A DNA stretch of 64,000 nt from Selaginella tamariscina (GCA_003024785.1 PUQB01000033.1:950170-1014169); one strand, 5' to 3'. Counted from the stretch's first letter, positions 1 to 10,794 are shown. A program made the numbers and translations. Notes: generated by a model not told the origin, from the sequence alone.

Positions 1-1276
1 CAACACGGTGATGCGGTACGTTATCATGAAGTGTGTGTTTGTGTGTGTGTGTTTAGTTTTTATATAACCATGCAGGTGCAAGTAACATATACAATGTCAA
101 GAGGCCCATTGTTCCATGAAACAGAAACTTCAGGTGTGTGTGCGCGCGCGTGCGTGCGTGCGTGCGTGTGTGTGTGAGAGAGAGAGAGAGAGATGTACTT
201 AAGTAATTGTTTATTGCAGTAACATCTGCGAAGCTTGAGATTGGCTTTGGACATTCAGGACTGGAAGAAGGTATAAAGGGAATGCATAAAGGTGGGAGAA
301 GACTTATAGTGTTCAGGGAAAATAATATTAAGGTTAGACTTGTGAATATCATGTAGAACACAGACTGAATAGACTATATAAGGAGCAAACCACGGTTTAA
401 GACTGTACATATATCTAGATACATGGATATACAGCATCTGCTGTGGGTGTAGTTAACACTCACATGTATGTGTGGAAACTGATACTCAACTTACCAGCCT
501 TCCAAGGATGCGAAGTTATACGATCTAACGGTGGTTCGGGTTCGGAGGAAAAAATCAACGGCAATAGTGAAGTAGAGAAAAATACTAAAGCTGAAGAGAA
601 TAGCAACTATTCCGAGGCCAGCTCTAACGTAGAAGGTAAATGTATATATAAACAATGTATATACATATAGCTAATTTATATATATTTTGTATGGTCATTT
701 AACATGACTAAATGTCATATACTGTTTATTACATAAGTTTATATATATATATACACACACACATATATGCATATGGTTTAACATGCAATACATATATGTG
801 TATACATGTGCATGCATACATGATATCAGATAGCAAGAAGGAATCAATAAGTGACCGGCTAGCTCGGATGGCTCGTACTGGCGCAGCTATAAACTTGAAT
901 GTTTTTGGTGCTCCGTCCTACAAAACAAAGATTCTGAATATTCCTCTGATAGTCTAGAATCTACTCAGAACCAGAGTCCGAAAGGAATGTTGTTCAATCA
1001 CAGGTCTTTTGATTTTCCCAAAAGTTTATAAAATAATGAAATATTATTGAAATATATACATATTATAAGTATATGATGTGTTGTATGATTTCATATGGAT
1101 GATGCAGACTAAAGATATTGAGGCTTCACAAGATATCAAGCAATCACAGGTTTTAACTTATTAATATAAATGTTAATATAGATGATCAATCATTCAAGTA
1201 GGTAATTATGTAGCATTACTTATGCTCCTAATTTACTCACACATGATAATAATACACACGGTGTGTATATTATATT

Positions 1277-1342
<66 letters not shown>

Positions 1343-2197
1343 GGTATTGACTAATAAAACCTACTTTTATTTAAGAATGTGGACAAACATCTCGAGCTTC
1401 TGGAAAATATTAAAGAATCACAGGTTGGTGATGAAGCTTGAACTTATTATGAAATAAACGCTTTAATGTTTAATTTTAATGCTACAAAATGAATAATAAA
1501 TGCTTTAATTCTAATTACTAGTTTGTTTTTGTTTATTTATGTGTAGGCCTGCATTTCCAAGGCAGTTTTGGATATGTCTTCAAACTCGAGCGTATTCCAT
1601 ACTTAAAGACGGACAAAGACTTGGAATATACGGAGAATATACATGGAGATGAGAGCAGTTGTGAAGAAGACAACATAGTTGAGTCCATTGCAAGGATGAT
1701 TGCAGAAAATCGTGAACTTAAAGAGGCGAATATTCGACATCCAAACACGGAGAATATTTCATGCAACTGACTCTGCTCTCCTGCTAAACTTGCGCAAATC
1801 ATGCAAAGTATTTCCAAGTAAGTTATGTGCGTGCGTGTGTGCCTGCGTGTCTGTGTGTGTGAATATATGGATACATGCATATAGTAGGAACACACATCTA
1901 TATTCATGTGTGATATACATATGTATATATTATATTGTCTATCTTTTGTTGCAAATATAGCTTTTAGAGAGTCGTGTGTGTGTGTATGGGGAGGGGGTGC
2001 TTTAGCAATACACAAGGACACGTAGCGCGCAGAGAGAGAGAGATGGTGATGTACATCTATAGGACTTAGACACTCCTGTGCAACATGCACATATGTAGTG
2101 CATTTGTATGTGTGTGTGCATTCTATATTGTGTTGTATGTCTATACATATCGTATTCGGTTACCACACACAGAAGGTTATTACATATCCCAGCAGCA

Positions 2198-2235
<38 letters not shown>

Positions 2236-2660
2236 ATGGCTTTTAAGAGTCGTGTGTGTGTGTGTGTTGAGGGGGTGCTTTAGCAATACACAAGTACATT
2301 TACATTAGACAGAGAGAGAGAGCTCTGGTAAATGTGCATATGTAGGACTTATACACTCCTGTGCTACACGTATATGTAGTGCGTTTGTGTTTGTGTGCAG
2401 TTGTATGTCTATACATATACATAGTGTGAGATATAATGACGTACAGCTCTCTCTCTCTCTCACACACACGCACACACACACGCACGCACGCACTCTGAAC
2501 GACGTGTTTAAATAGGGAAGTGGAGAATGAGATGAACAGTGGCGACATGGATTCGTCAACACGAAGCAGAATATTAAACACGCTAGAACAAAATCTAACA
2601 CGTGCTGCATCCACAATTCTCGAGGTCATCCAAGGTCAAACTAGTTATTCTCCACATTAA
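1..2660 (+). CDS. FKBP15-like protein (FKBP-type peptidyl-prolyl isomerase domain plus coiled coil), 5' end cut off by the window
   Basis: This is the 3' part of a multi-exon gene. Exons I can place: 1-30 (reads QHGDAVRYHE), 220-332, about 498-635, about 831-1020, 1108-1149, 1376-1423, about 1547-1817 and 2516-2660 (stop TAA 2658-2660). The exon at 220-332 reads GLEEGIKGMHKGGRRLIV, the signature of the last strand of an FKBP fold as in FKBP15/WAFL. The exon near 831 carries SDRLARMARTG, which resembles the RMAKMGQP region that follows the FKBP domain in FKBP15. The remaining exons are acidic and coiled-coil-like (IVESIARMIAENRELKEAN; NTLEQNLTRAASTILEVIQ). One A appears to be missing near 929, and there are frame breaks in the exon starting at 1547. 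Introns are packed with (GT)n, (GA)n and (CA)n tracts. The role in plants is not established. The family assignment is from motif memory, not a search. Confidence 0.6.
1283..1340. repeat. Compound (CT)n(CA)n microsatellite in an FKBP15-like intron
   Basis: About 24 bases of CT repeat run directly into about 34 bases of CA repeat, ending just before the exon at 1376. Similar CT/CA or GT/GA compounds recur in the introns of this gene and of the prolyl oligopeptidase. Confidence 0.95.
1968..2465. repeat. Two-unit tandem duplication, period about 273 bp, inside an intron
   Basis: The unit starting near 1968 (AGTCGTGTGTG ... GGGGGTGCTTTAGCAATACA) recurs from about 2243. Both units continue through a GA tract, a stretch reading roughly TAGGACTTAnACACTCCTGTG, and a CT/CA tract. 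It lies in the last intron of the FKBP15-like gene. Confidence 0.85.
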
Positions 2661-3210
2661 CTTTCTAGAACACATTTTAATTTTATATTTCAAATATATA
2701 TCTATATAAATATATATTCTGGAATCTTTTCTTACGCACTAAACGTTGCATAGAATATACGCTCTGGAAATATTCCACGTTGTTTTCATTCCTTTTTCAC
2801 CTATGTTTCGTGACATATTAATGTCCATATTAATTATTATTTAATTTTAATTTAAACTATGTCGACATAAAGGGCTATACATTTTAAAAGAATGTCGACA
2901 CTCGCACACTGTAACACACACTGGGTAGTTTATAGCTTTCATTTTCAATGTGCACATCTTCTGTACATTATGAACACATATATATATATCTCATTTTCTT
3001 AATTATTCATGGAATTTGGTATCCCAATGAACTGCTCGTGACGTTATTGAATATGCTTTTTCCCAGGTGCGCAATCCTGGCCGTCAACGTGTTGAACAGG
3101 AAATTCTGAAACACCAATCGACCGCATTCGCCTGGACATTCCGCCCCGGAGGCCAGGGAACGGTACCGTTATACTACAGAGTGCCGTACACCAGCCGCCG
3201 GTGTACGGAC
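2661..3210 (+). promoter_or_regulatory. Intergenic promoter and 5' leader of the prolyl oligopeptidase gene
   Basis: 550 bases separate the FKBP15-like stop codon from the proposed start at 3211. The first 400 bases are AT-rich. From 3067 the sequence turns GC-rich, as in a leader. At 3184-3208 lies a perfect inverted repeat, CCGTACACC ... GGTGTACGG, with a 7-base loop AGCCGCC at 3193-3199. That loop is exactly the ethylene-response GCC-box core bound by ERF proteins, and the hairpin ends two bases before the ATG. I see no convincing TATA box and cannot place the transcription start. Confidence 0.5.
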
Positions 3211-3749
3211 ATGGCCATGTTTAATTTAAAAGGCGGCCTTTGTTCATGTGTAACACAGCGAAGGATTTTTAGGGTTCTTGGAGGCGCGTCATCGACTAGG
3301 TAAATCCGATTAATTAAGGCTGCTAATCTTTGTTAATTGTATTTCAGTTTTTTTTTATATAGATTTTTACTGTATTCTGTTTTTTTATTTCAACAATTTG
3401 TTTGATAGAGATGTCTTGTACATTGTTCTGCCAGATCTCGGCTTTTCTTCAGGTTGTTGTACATGTCTGTAGTTGTTTTATCGTTTTTTACTCTAAACAT
3501 GAATGCTGTTCTGTATACATATACATATACATGTGTGTGTGTGTGTGTGTGATTGTTTGACTCGGCCTTATGGTGCTCTTGCAGTCTCAGAGTTTGTATT
3601 ATTCTATTTGTTTTTTTTTCTTCCATAAATTTATTTGATAGAGATGTCTTGTTTCAGGCTGTTGTACATGCCATGCTGTAGATTTGGTTCTTGTTATCTC
3701 CACCTTGTTTTTTTACTCTAAACATGAATGCATGTTCTACACACATATG

Positions 3750-3783
<34 letters not shown>

Positions 3784-6700
3784 ATTGTTTGACTCGGCCT
3801 TATGGTGCTCTTTCAGTCTCACAAAAGCTATTTTATAGATTTTTAATTAGAGATGTCTTGTTTCAGGCTGTTGTACATGTCAGGCTGTAGATTTGGTTAT
3901 TTTTATCTTCCACCTTGGTTTTTGCTCTAAACATGAACGCATGTTCTATATACATATACATGTGTGCATGCGTGTGTCATTGTTTGACTCGATGCTCTTG
4001 CAGACTCACAAGAGCATTAACTTGGACATTTCGTACTGAGTTTTTAATCTCCACACGGAACTTCAATACCTTAAGAGTAGAGTCTGTCCGCAAGACATGG
4101 GGTCATTTAGCAGAACCTGAACCACTTATATGCCCAGATGCCCGCTGTGATGAATCCGTTATTGACAATTACCATGGTGTTCATATTTCTGATCCATACA
4201 GATGGTACGTGTGTGTTATGGCTCTCTCTCTCTCTCTCTCGCTCATATATGCACACATTGTGTATAGGTTGGAGGACCCAGATTCGGAGGAGACCAAGGA
4301 ATTTGTAGCTCAGCAAGTGAAGTTAACGGACTCAGTGCTGAACACATTTGAGTTTAGAGAGGAGATGAGGAAGAAGATGACCGAGGTTTTTGATTATCCC
4401 AAGTATGGCTGCCCTTTTAAAAAGGCTGATAAATACTTCTTCTTCTATAATAAGGGTCTCGAACCACAAAGCGTTCTTTACATTCAGGTCCGTTGGTTTA
4501 TATATACATCGTATAATAATATATACAAACCTGAAGTATTTGTATATATTAACATCATATGTACTTGGAGAGATTATATATATAAACGAAACACACACGT
4601 ATCTTTGGTCCTTAAACTATATTCTTAAAACTTTCAGGATTCATTAGATGCCAAGCCGAGGTTCTTCTTGACCCTAACACGCTTAGTGATGATGAACTGT
4701 TGCACTGTCTACATATGCCTTCAATGAGAATGCAGAGCATTTGGCAGTTGGTTTAAGTGCCAGTGGAAGTGACTGGTTACTGTTAAAGTTCTTCGTGTTG
4801 CCGATAAGACAATGGAAAGCGATGTCCTTCTTGCGTAAGCTTTAGATACGTGTCTGGGTAAGTAGATATACCGTGCGTGTGCGTGTGCGTGTGCGTGTGC
4901 GTGTGCGTGTGCGTGTGCGTGTGCGTGTGCGTGTTGTCCTATTTGCTTAGAATTTACAATCATCTAAATCTTTACTCTATGTAATAACAGTGTGTGTGTG
5001 TGTTGTACACACATACACCATATTATACTCTTACATCTATGCATTTGGAATGGCTCTTAATATATTATATACAGGTCAAGTTCTCCGGAATAACATGGAC
5101 TCATGACCACAGAGGTTTCTTTTACTGCCGATATCCAACTCCAACGTAAGTAACTTTACTCTTTTTAAGGATGTACGTGTATGGAACGCACGCACGCACA
5201 CCACATTATGTGAATGATTTACATGATGTGTGCAGGAAAGATGAAGATGCTGGGACTGAGACGGATTCAAATATTCATCAGCAGGTCTATTACCACTATC
5301 TAGGTACCGATCAGTCTGAAGATATACTTTGCTGGAAGGACGATGAGAATCCTAATTGGATGTTTGGGGTTGAAGTCACTGATGATGGCAAGGTATTTCA
5401 GGAACTTCAAAACACACATAAGTATGTGTGCACATGTTTTACTTTGTTTTCTTGCAGTACGTATGGTACTTTCGATTGAAGAAGGATGTGATCCGATCAA
5501 TAAACTATATTACTGCGGACTAGATTCCTTACCAAACGGAATATCTAAAAGTAACGATCTGTTACCGTTTCACAAACTTGTCGACAATTTTGAAGCCAAG
5601 TACGAGCTTGTAGCTAATGACGGTCCCATCTTCACGTTCCGGACAAACAAAAACGCTCCCAGGTATGTATCGTGTGTGTGTCTGTGTGTTGAGTATTTTG
5701 TACATGATTTTATAGATACCTCTTTATCTATGTGTACACACATCTATACATACCTACAATATATACACACAGAGTAACACGTGCTTATAGGAATAAGGTT
5801 GTGCGAGTGGATATTCGGAACCCTGAAGTATGGACAGATGTTATTCCGGAGTCTCCAAGGGATGTTCTGGATTCTGTACACTGTGTTAACAAGCAGCAGC
5901 TGGTAACCTCGTACTTAAGCGACGTTAAGCATGTTTTACAAATACGAGATTTAGTAAGCGGCGAGTTGTTAAGAACTCTACCTCTGGACATTGGCTCTTT
6001 GGCCACGCTATCGGGGAGAAGAGAGGATTCGGAGATTTTTTACAGTTTTACAAGCTTTCTTACTCCTGGTGTCATTTACCGCTGTGACTTGTCCAAGGAG
6101 AATCCAGAACCCACTGTATTTAGAGAGACTGTCGTGAAAGGATTTGATAGAACTTTATTTGAGACAAAGCAGGTACGGTGTGTGTGTGCGTGAGAAAGAG
6201 AGAGAGAGATGTGGATCAGAGGAAGTCATGTCAAGACATATTGTGCATATATAACATATATCTTGTGTATAAGTATGTATGTTTTACATACTCATGCCAC
6301 ATTGTACTAACGTTAATGTTACAGGTTTTTGTTCCTAGTAAGGACGGTGTAAAGATACCTATGTTTATAGTTGCAAAGAAAGGTATTCTACTTGATGGGA
6401 GTCATCCTACATTATTATACGGATATGGAGGCTTTGACGTCAGTATAACACCGTATTTCAGTGCCTCAAGGATAGTTCTCATTCAAAACTGCGGGGTATG
6501 TAATATATACACGCGCGCGTGCGTGTGTGTGTGTGAGAGAGAGAGAGAGATACTTCTTACGCCTTACTATGACAGTGGAATATACTTCAGCAGTATGTAC
6601 GAATGTCTTATATTACATGTTATAAAACTATTTCAGGTGGTTTTTGCTGTGGGGAATATTCGTGGGGTGGGGAATACGGTGAAGAATGGCATCGTGCAGG

Positions 6701-6915
6701 TTCCCTTGCTAACAAGCAGAATTGCTTTGACGATTTTCAAGCGTGTTCAGAGTACTTGATTAAAGAAGGCTATACACAACCAAGCAAGCTAGGCATTGAA
6801 GGTGGCAGTAATGGAGGCCTTCTTGTTGCTGCATGCATCAACCAGGTGTTTATTGTTGTGTGTGTGTAACTCTGTTATATCTATTAGGGGAGTTATATAT
6901 AAACAACTACACGCT

Positions 6916-6950
<35 letters not shown>

Positions 6951-7770
6951 TTTTGCAGAGACCTGAGCTCTATGGATGTGCTCTTGCACATGTTGGTGTG
7001 ATGGATATGCTCCGATTTCACAAGTTCACTATTGGTGATACTCTCTCTCTCATCCATCACACGCACGTCACATAACGTGTTTATTTCCAGGTCATGCATG
7101 GACAACTGATTATGGATGTTCTGACAAGGAAGACGAGTTTAAGTGGCTGATAAAGTAAGTTTTAGTTATAAGTTAATATTATCCTTTATAATACTATTAT
7201 ATGTAGTTAATGTTTAATTGGTTCTATTTGCAGATATTCCCCTATTCACAATGTTAAGAGACCTTGGGAAAAGCCTGAAAATTACGGGGTTCAGTACCCA
7301 TCTACCATGCTGCTTACCGCCGACCACGATGACCGTGTCGTTCCCCTCCATACTTTGAAGTTGCTTGCGGTAACTATAACACACACACACACACACACTA
7401 ATATTATACATATAGTATTAATATTCATTAACATGGAAATAGTGAAGATATTAAAAGTGTTAACACCAAATTAATGTTTTCATATTATATAAATTGCTAA
7501 TGTAAGTTCGTTACAGACTTTGCAATATGTGCTTATCAAAAGCTCTAAGCCGACATATCAAACTAATCCCATTATTGGACGCATTGATACTAAGGCTGGA
7601 CATGGAGCTGGTCGTCCTACACAAAAAGTGGTAGGTTGTATATATATATAATATATATATATATATAGCGATAGCGACTTATTAATTATATTTTATGTAT
7701 ACAGATCGACGAAGCTACAGATAGATTGTCTTTCTTTGTTAATATGACGGGTGCAAAGTGGAGTGACTGA
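3211..7770 (+). CDS. Prolyl oligopeptidase (S9A serine peptidase), 15 exons, with N-terminal targeting extension and several one-base frame breaks
   Basis: Exons: 3211-3299, 4004-4204, 4268-4487, 4638-4857, 5075-5145, 5236-5392, 5458-5662, 5791-6172, 6325-6495, 6637-6845, 6959-7034, 7091-7154, 7234-7369, 7517-7630 and 7705-7770. S9A enzymes cleave short peptides after proline; some plant members act as peptide macrocyclases. The N-terminal propeller part starts near [14 protein letters not shown]. The catalytic Ser is in EGGSNGGLL (exon 10), Asp in [12 protein letters not shown] (exon 13) and His in KAGHGAGR (exon 14); all three are present. Exon 1 begins MAMFNLKGG, is basic and hydroxylated, and joins exon 2 in frame, suggesting a transit peptide of about 65 residues. 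Single bases are missing at about 4658, 4694, 4776, 5464 and 6664-6667, the 3' end of exon 4 (4830-4857) is scrambled, and every splice site is kept. It is therefore either a very young pseudogene or a gene with consensus errors; I favour the latter. Confidence 0.85.
3400..4012 (+). repeat. Three-unit degenerate tandem repeat filling the first intron of the prolyl oligopeptidase gene
   Basis: Units at about 3400-3592, 3638-3828 and 3845-4012 share GAGATGTCTTGT, TTGTACATG, CTCTAAACATGAA, a (GT)n tract, CATTGTTTGACTCG and GCTCTTnCAGnCTCA. The last unit contains the acceptor actually used (CTCTTGCAG, exon 2 starts at 4004). The two upstream units carry the same acceptor-like block at about 3578-3588 and 3808-3818, so exon 2's acceptor belongs to the repeated unit. 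Confidence 0.85.
4873..4934. repeat. Hexanucleotide (GTGCGT)n minisatellite, about 10 units
   Basis: A near-perfect run of GTGCGT units in the intron following exon 4 of the prolyl oligopeptidase gene, starting about 15 bases after the donor at 4858. Confidence 0.95.
6919..6949. repeat. (TA)n microsatellite just upstream of prolyl oligopeptidase exon 11
   Basis: About 30 bases of alternating TA end nine bases before the TTTTGCAG acceptor of the exon that starts at 6959. Confidence 0.95.
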
Positions 7771-7924
7771 AATGCAAGTTATGATGTGAACCGGCACTGT
7801 AAGCAAAGGCATTTTATACTTTACGTGGTAATTTAGTTTAAGCTAGGAAACATTGAACATCCTAAGTTTAAAGGAGAAAAGAAAAAGACAGCATGTAAGA
7901 AAATATTTAACATGAATTTCATCC

Positions 7925-8330
7925 TTATTACATTCCTGCATGTGTATATGTATATATTATGTTTATGTACGTACACACGTACACCCACACAGCAGGCCAT
8001 TCTCTCTCTGCATATGCACATGAGTGACCATGCAGAGCGTCGGGTGCCAAGTACGAGTCAAGTACAAGAATGTAAGTGCGTGCGTGTGTGTGTACGTTGC
8101 AGAGAGAGAGTTTGCTAATGATATAGTTCCTGCATATGCACATGTACATGTTTATGTACGTACACATGTACACCCAAACAGCAGGCCATTCTCTCTCTGC
8201 ATATGCAGATGAGTGACCATACAGAGCGTGGGGTGCCAAGTACGAGTCAAATACAAGAATGTAAGAGCGTGCGTGCGTGCGTGCGTGTAAGTTAGAGAGA
8301 GAGAGAGAGAGATTGCTAATGATATAGTAC
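7925..8330. repeat. Two-unit tandem duplication, period 189 bp, between convergent genes
   Basis: Two copies of a roughly 190-bp unit lie between the prolyl oligopeptidase stop (7770) and the LRR protein stop (8379). AGCAGGCCATTCTCTCTCTG begins at 7991 and again at 8180. Both units run on through GAGTGACCATnCAGAGCG, CCAAGTACGAGTCAA, a (TGCG)n tract, a (GA)n tract and TTGCTAATGATATAGT. No coding potential is convincing. Confidence 0.9.
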
Positions 8331-8378
8331 TTATTTAGGTGCCTCTTTTGGGCATTTGCTGTTAAGTGGTCAAGGTGT

Positions 8379-9476
8379 CTATGAGGAAGAGCAAGGAGGA
8401 AGGGGACGCCCACACAGTCCATTATTCCCAGAAAAGGAGGACGGATCAAGCGAGGTAAAGCTCTCTCCCTGCGGAATCTGTCCGTGCAACATATTGTGTG
8501 AGACATTAAACCACCTAAGCTGCAGATTCAGGAGCTCCTTGGGAATCACTCCACGCAACCTGTTCTTCTGTAGCTGCAAGCCTTCAAGGTTAGTCATGTT
8601 CCCGAGCACCGGGGGAATGCTACCGGAGATTAAGTTCTCAGACAAGTCGAGGATACAAGTGAGAAAATCATCAGATTGTCGGAGATTCAGTGTGGCTACC
8701 CAGTAGGGAATTGCACCGGCGAGTCCGTCATTGTTGAGGTGAAGCTCACCGAGGAAAGGTAAAGTCTTAATCCCTTCCACTGACTTGAACCCGTCTAAAG
8801 GATTTGATCCGAGGTAGAGTATACCCAGCCTCTTTAGATTCGATAACTCTTTCGGTAGAGCGGTCAGCTTGTTCTCGGACAGATCGAGAAGCGCAAGGGA
8901 GGTAGTTCGGTGGGTGAAACTGTCAGGCACCGGACCGTGAAGCAGGTTGTTGTCGAGTTCGCAGTAGACCAAGCTGCGTAGGTTACCGAACGACTCCGGG
9001 ATGGTCCCGGTGAGCTTGTTGGATTGCAGACGGATTCTTACCAGGTTTGTCATCTTACCGATGTCCACAGGTAGAGATCCGGTGAGACCGTAGTTGTAGG
9101 CGATGTCCAGCAGCTCGAGCCTTGCGAGGTTGGTTAGTGAGGCTGGGATGCTGCCTGTGAGATGGTTGTAGGAGAGGTCGAGGTTCCTTAAGTAACCCAG
9201 GCTGCCGAGGGATTCATGAACAGTACCGTGGAGTTCACCGTTGCTGAGTTTGATCTCGGACACCCGGCCAGTTGTTCGGTTGCACCTGATTCCCGTCCAC
9301 TTGCAGCAGTCGGTCGATGGAATCCAGTTCCGGAGCGTACCTTTTGTGTCGTTTGTTACCGAGGATTTGAAGAGCAGAAGGGATTTGCTATCGCCGGCAT
9401 TGCATGATCTAGTTGCTGCTTGGGATGTTGTCACAATGAGGAAGAGAAAGATAAACGAGGACGGAAAGATATCCAT
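8379..9476 (-). CDS. Secreted leucine-rich-repeat protein (DRT100/PGIP-like architecture)
   Basis: Single-exon frame of 365 residues starting at ATG 9476; an in-frame extension upstream lacks an ATG. Residues 1-20 are a signal peptide (MDIFPSSFIFLFLIVTTSQA). Residues 24-75 are an LRRNT_2 cap with the CCKWTGIRC motif. About ten LRRs of the plant extracellular type follow (LxxLxLxxNxLTGxIP, for example LRNLDLSYNHLTGSIPASL). The C-terminal cap ends NNGLCGRPLPPC. There is no transmembrane segment or kinase, so the product should be soluble in the apoplast, as for polygalacturonase inhibitors and DRT100-like proteins, whose ligands include pectinases or are unknown. Two mid-protein repeats are irregular (KLTALPKELSNL; LDGFKSVEGIKTL). 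Expression is likely WRKY-controlled (see the upstream region). I cannot separate PGIP from other LRR proteins without a tree. Confidence 0.88.
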   Translation of the reverse strand: MDIFPSSFIFLFLIVTTSQAATRSCNAGDSKSLLLFKSSVTNDTKGTLRNWIPSTDCCKWTGIRCNRTTGRVSEIKLSNGELHGTVHESLGSLGYLRNLDLSYNHLTGSIPASLTNLARLELLDIAYNYGLTGSLPVDIGKMTNLVRIRLQSNKLTGTIPESFGNLRSLVYCELDNNLLHGPVPDSFTHRTTSLALLDLSENKLTALPKELSNLKRLGILYLGSNPLDGFKSVEGIKTLPFLGELHLNNDGLAGAIPYWVATLNLRQSDDFLTCILDLSENLISGSIPPVLGNMTNLEGLQLQKNRLRGVIPKELLNLQLRWFNVSHNMLHGQIPQGESFTSLDPSSFSGNNGLCGRPLPPCSSS

Positions 9477-9506
9477 ACTTGAGATGAGTATGGTGTGGAG
9501 GCTACT

Positions 9507-9583
9507 TATATACAAATGAGCGCCTCGGTTGACTGAGTGGTCAATATTTGCTGCCGGTCAACTAGTCAAATACAATGTGTCAA
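9507..9583 (-). promoter_or_regulatory. LRR gene promoter: TATA box and cluster of five W-box cores
   Basis: Reading on the minus strand, GTATATAA lies at 9514-9507, about 31 bases before the ATG at 9476, implying a very short leader. Upstream, within 55 bases, are five TTGAC cores: 9529-9534 (TTGACT on +), 9539-9544, 9556-9561 (TTGACC on -), 9564-9569 (TTGACT on -) and 9578-9583 (TTGACA on -). TTGAC[C/T] is the WRKY-binding W-box. Confidence 0.6.
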
Positions 9584-10794
9584 ACTCTACCTTTATAAGA
9601 ATATTCTATTAAAGAGATATTACCTCATAGTTCACTTTAAATATTATTTAAACATATTACATTGTATTAAAATCATATTGCTGATTTTAAAATTAAATTT
9701 ATAAATTATATATTAAATATTTTAGTTTTAATTTTAAACCAACGGGAATTTTCATTTTGACACCGCTATTTAAAGATTTAAGAATATATATGTATTTATA
9801 AGCCTTATAAAAACAGTTCCACTCTGACTTTTATAACCAATAAATTAATATTAGTTTATTTAATTTTAATTTTAACATAGTGTGAAACTTTACAATAGGT
9901 TTCAATTATATCAATAGATATAATAGAATTGTGAAATTATATAAGAAAATTTATAATTACATAAATACCCTTATTAAACTTCAATTAATTGATTAAATAT
10001 AAAAGTTTTTGAAAAAAAGAAAGATAAATTTATTAATCAAAATGAAACAAAGTTTATTTTATATAATATTTTGAGCAATGTATATATAAATTTTGAGTTA
10101 AGTAAATTCAAATATTATATTATTAAAAAAATTAATGAAGTGTTCTTGTTATTATTTTATTTGTGTTGGAAATTAAAATGAAATCACCACATATTCATTT
10201 ATTTTGAGACTTTAATATAAATCTTGATATTTTATTAATTATTTAATTAATATTATTTGAATTAAAATATGTAGCTTTTATATATTTTAATCATTATTAA
10301 TACTTATATTTATTTAAAAAATATGAAACTGTGAAAAATATATATAATTTATAGTTCCTAATATATATGTGTGAAATAAATTATAATAAAATATATGAAA
10401 TAAGTAAATGTTAATAAATGTCAAATAACTATAGGTTAACGGACGATTATCTCTCAGTTATACCTCTTTGCATTAGCGATAATTAATTAAAATTAAATAA
10501 TTAATAAATATTAATATATATGTGTGTGTGTGTAATTAAGAAAAAATTATATACCAGATCGTGTATTCAAATCGAATGCATTAACCTTGAAGTTCTTTTC
10601 CATTTATATCTCTAATTGCATATAAAATCGATTAGTTTAATTAATTATAATTATTTATGAATTAATTATGTAAATTTTCTTAATTTAGTGAAAAAATTAT
10701 ATATACTTAAATAATATTAGAATTTACATAGGGTGCGTGTGTTTGACATTCTTCTTACAGGGAGAGAGCTTGAAGACAAAAACAGGTGTGGAGC
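9584..10794. other. AT-rich divergent intergenic region (LRR gene / UGT)
   Basis: About 1.2 kb, strongly AT-rich, separating two divergently transcribed genes. A TATATATA-type stretch at about 10697-10708 lies 90 bases upstream of the UGT start and could be its TATA box. A short (GT)n occurs near 10522. I see no other gene or structured element. Confidence 0.6.

Noticed and set aside
53-437. Minus-strand frames of 60-100 codons at the window start
   Set aside because: They are low-complexity translations of (GT)n/(GA)n intron repeats (runs of SLSLS and THTHA) opposite real exons.
4721-4963. Minus-strand frame with (HA)n
   Set aside because: Artefact of the GTGCGT minisatellite in an intron.
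7928-8506. 192-codon minus-strand frame with internal duplication
   Set aside because: It arises from the 189-bp tandem duplication, whose length is a multiple of three; composition is not protein-like and it overlaps the LRR gene end.
8356-9519. Plus-strand frames opposite the LRR gene
   Set aside because: Shadows of the LRR coding frame, without a recognisable domain.
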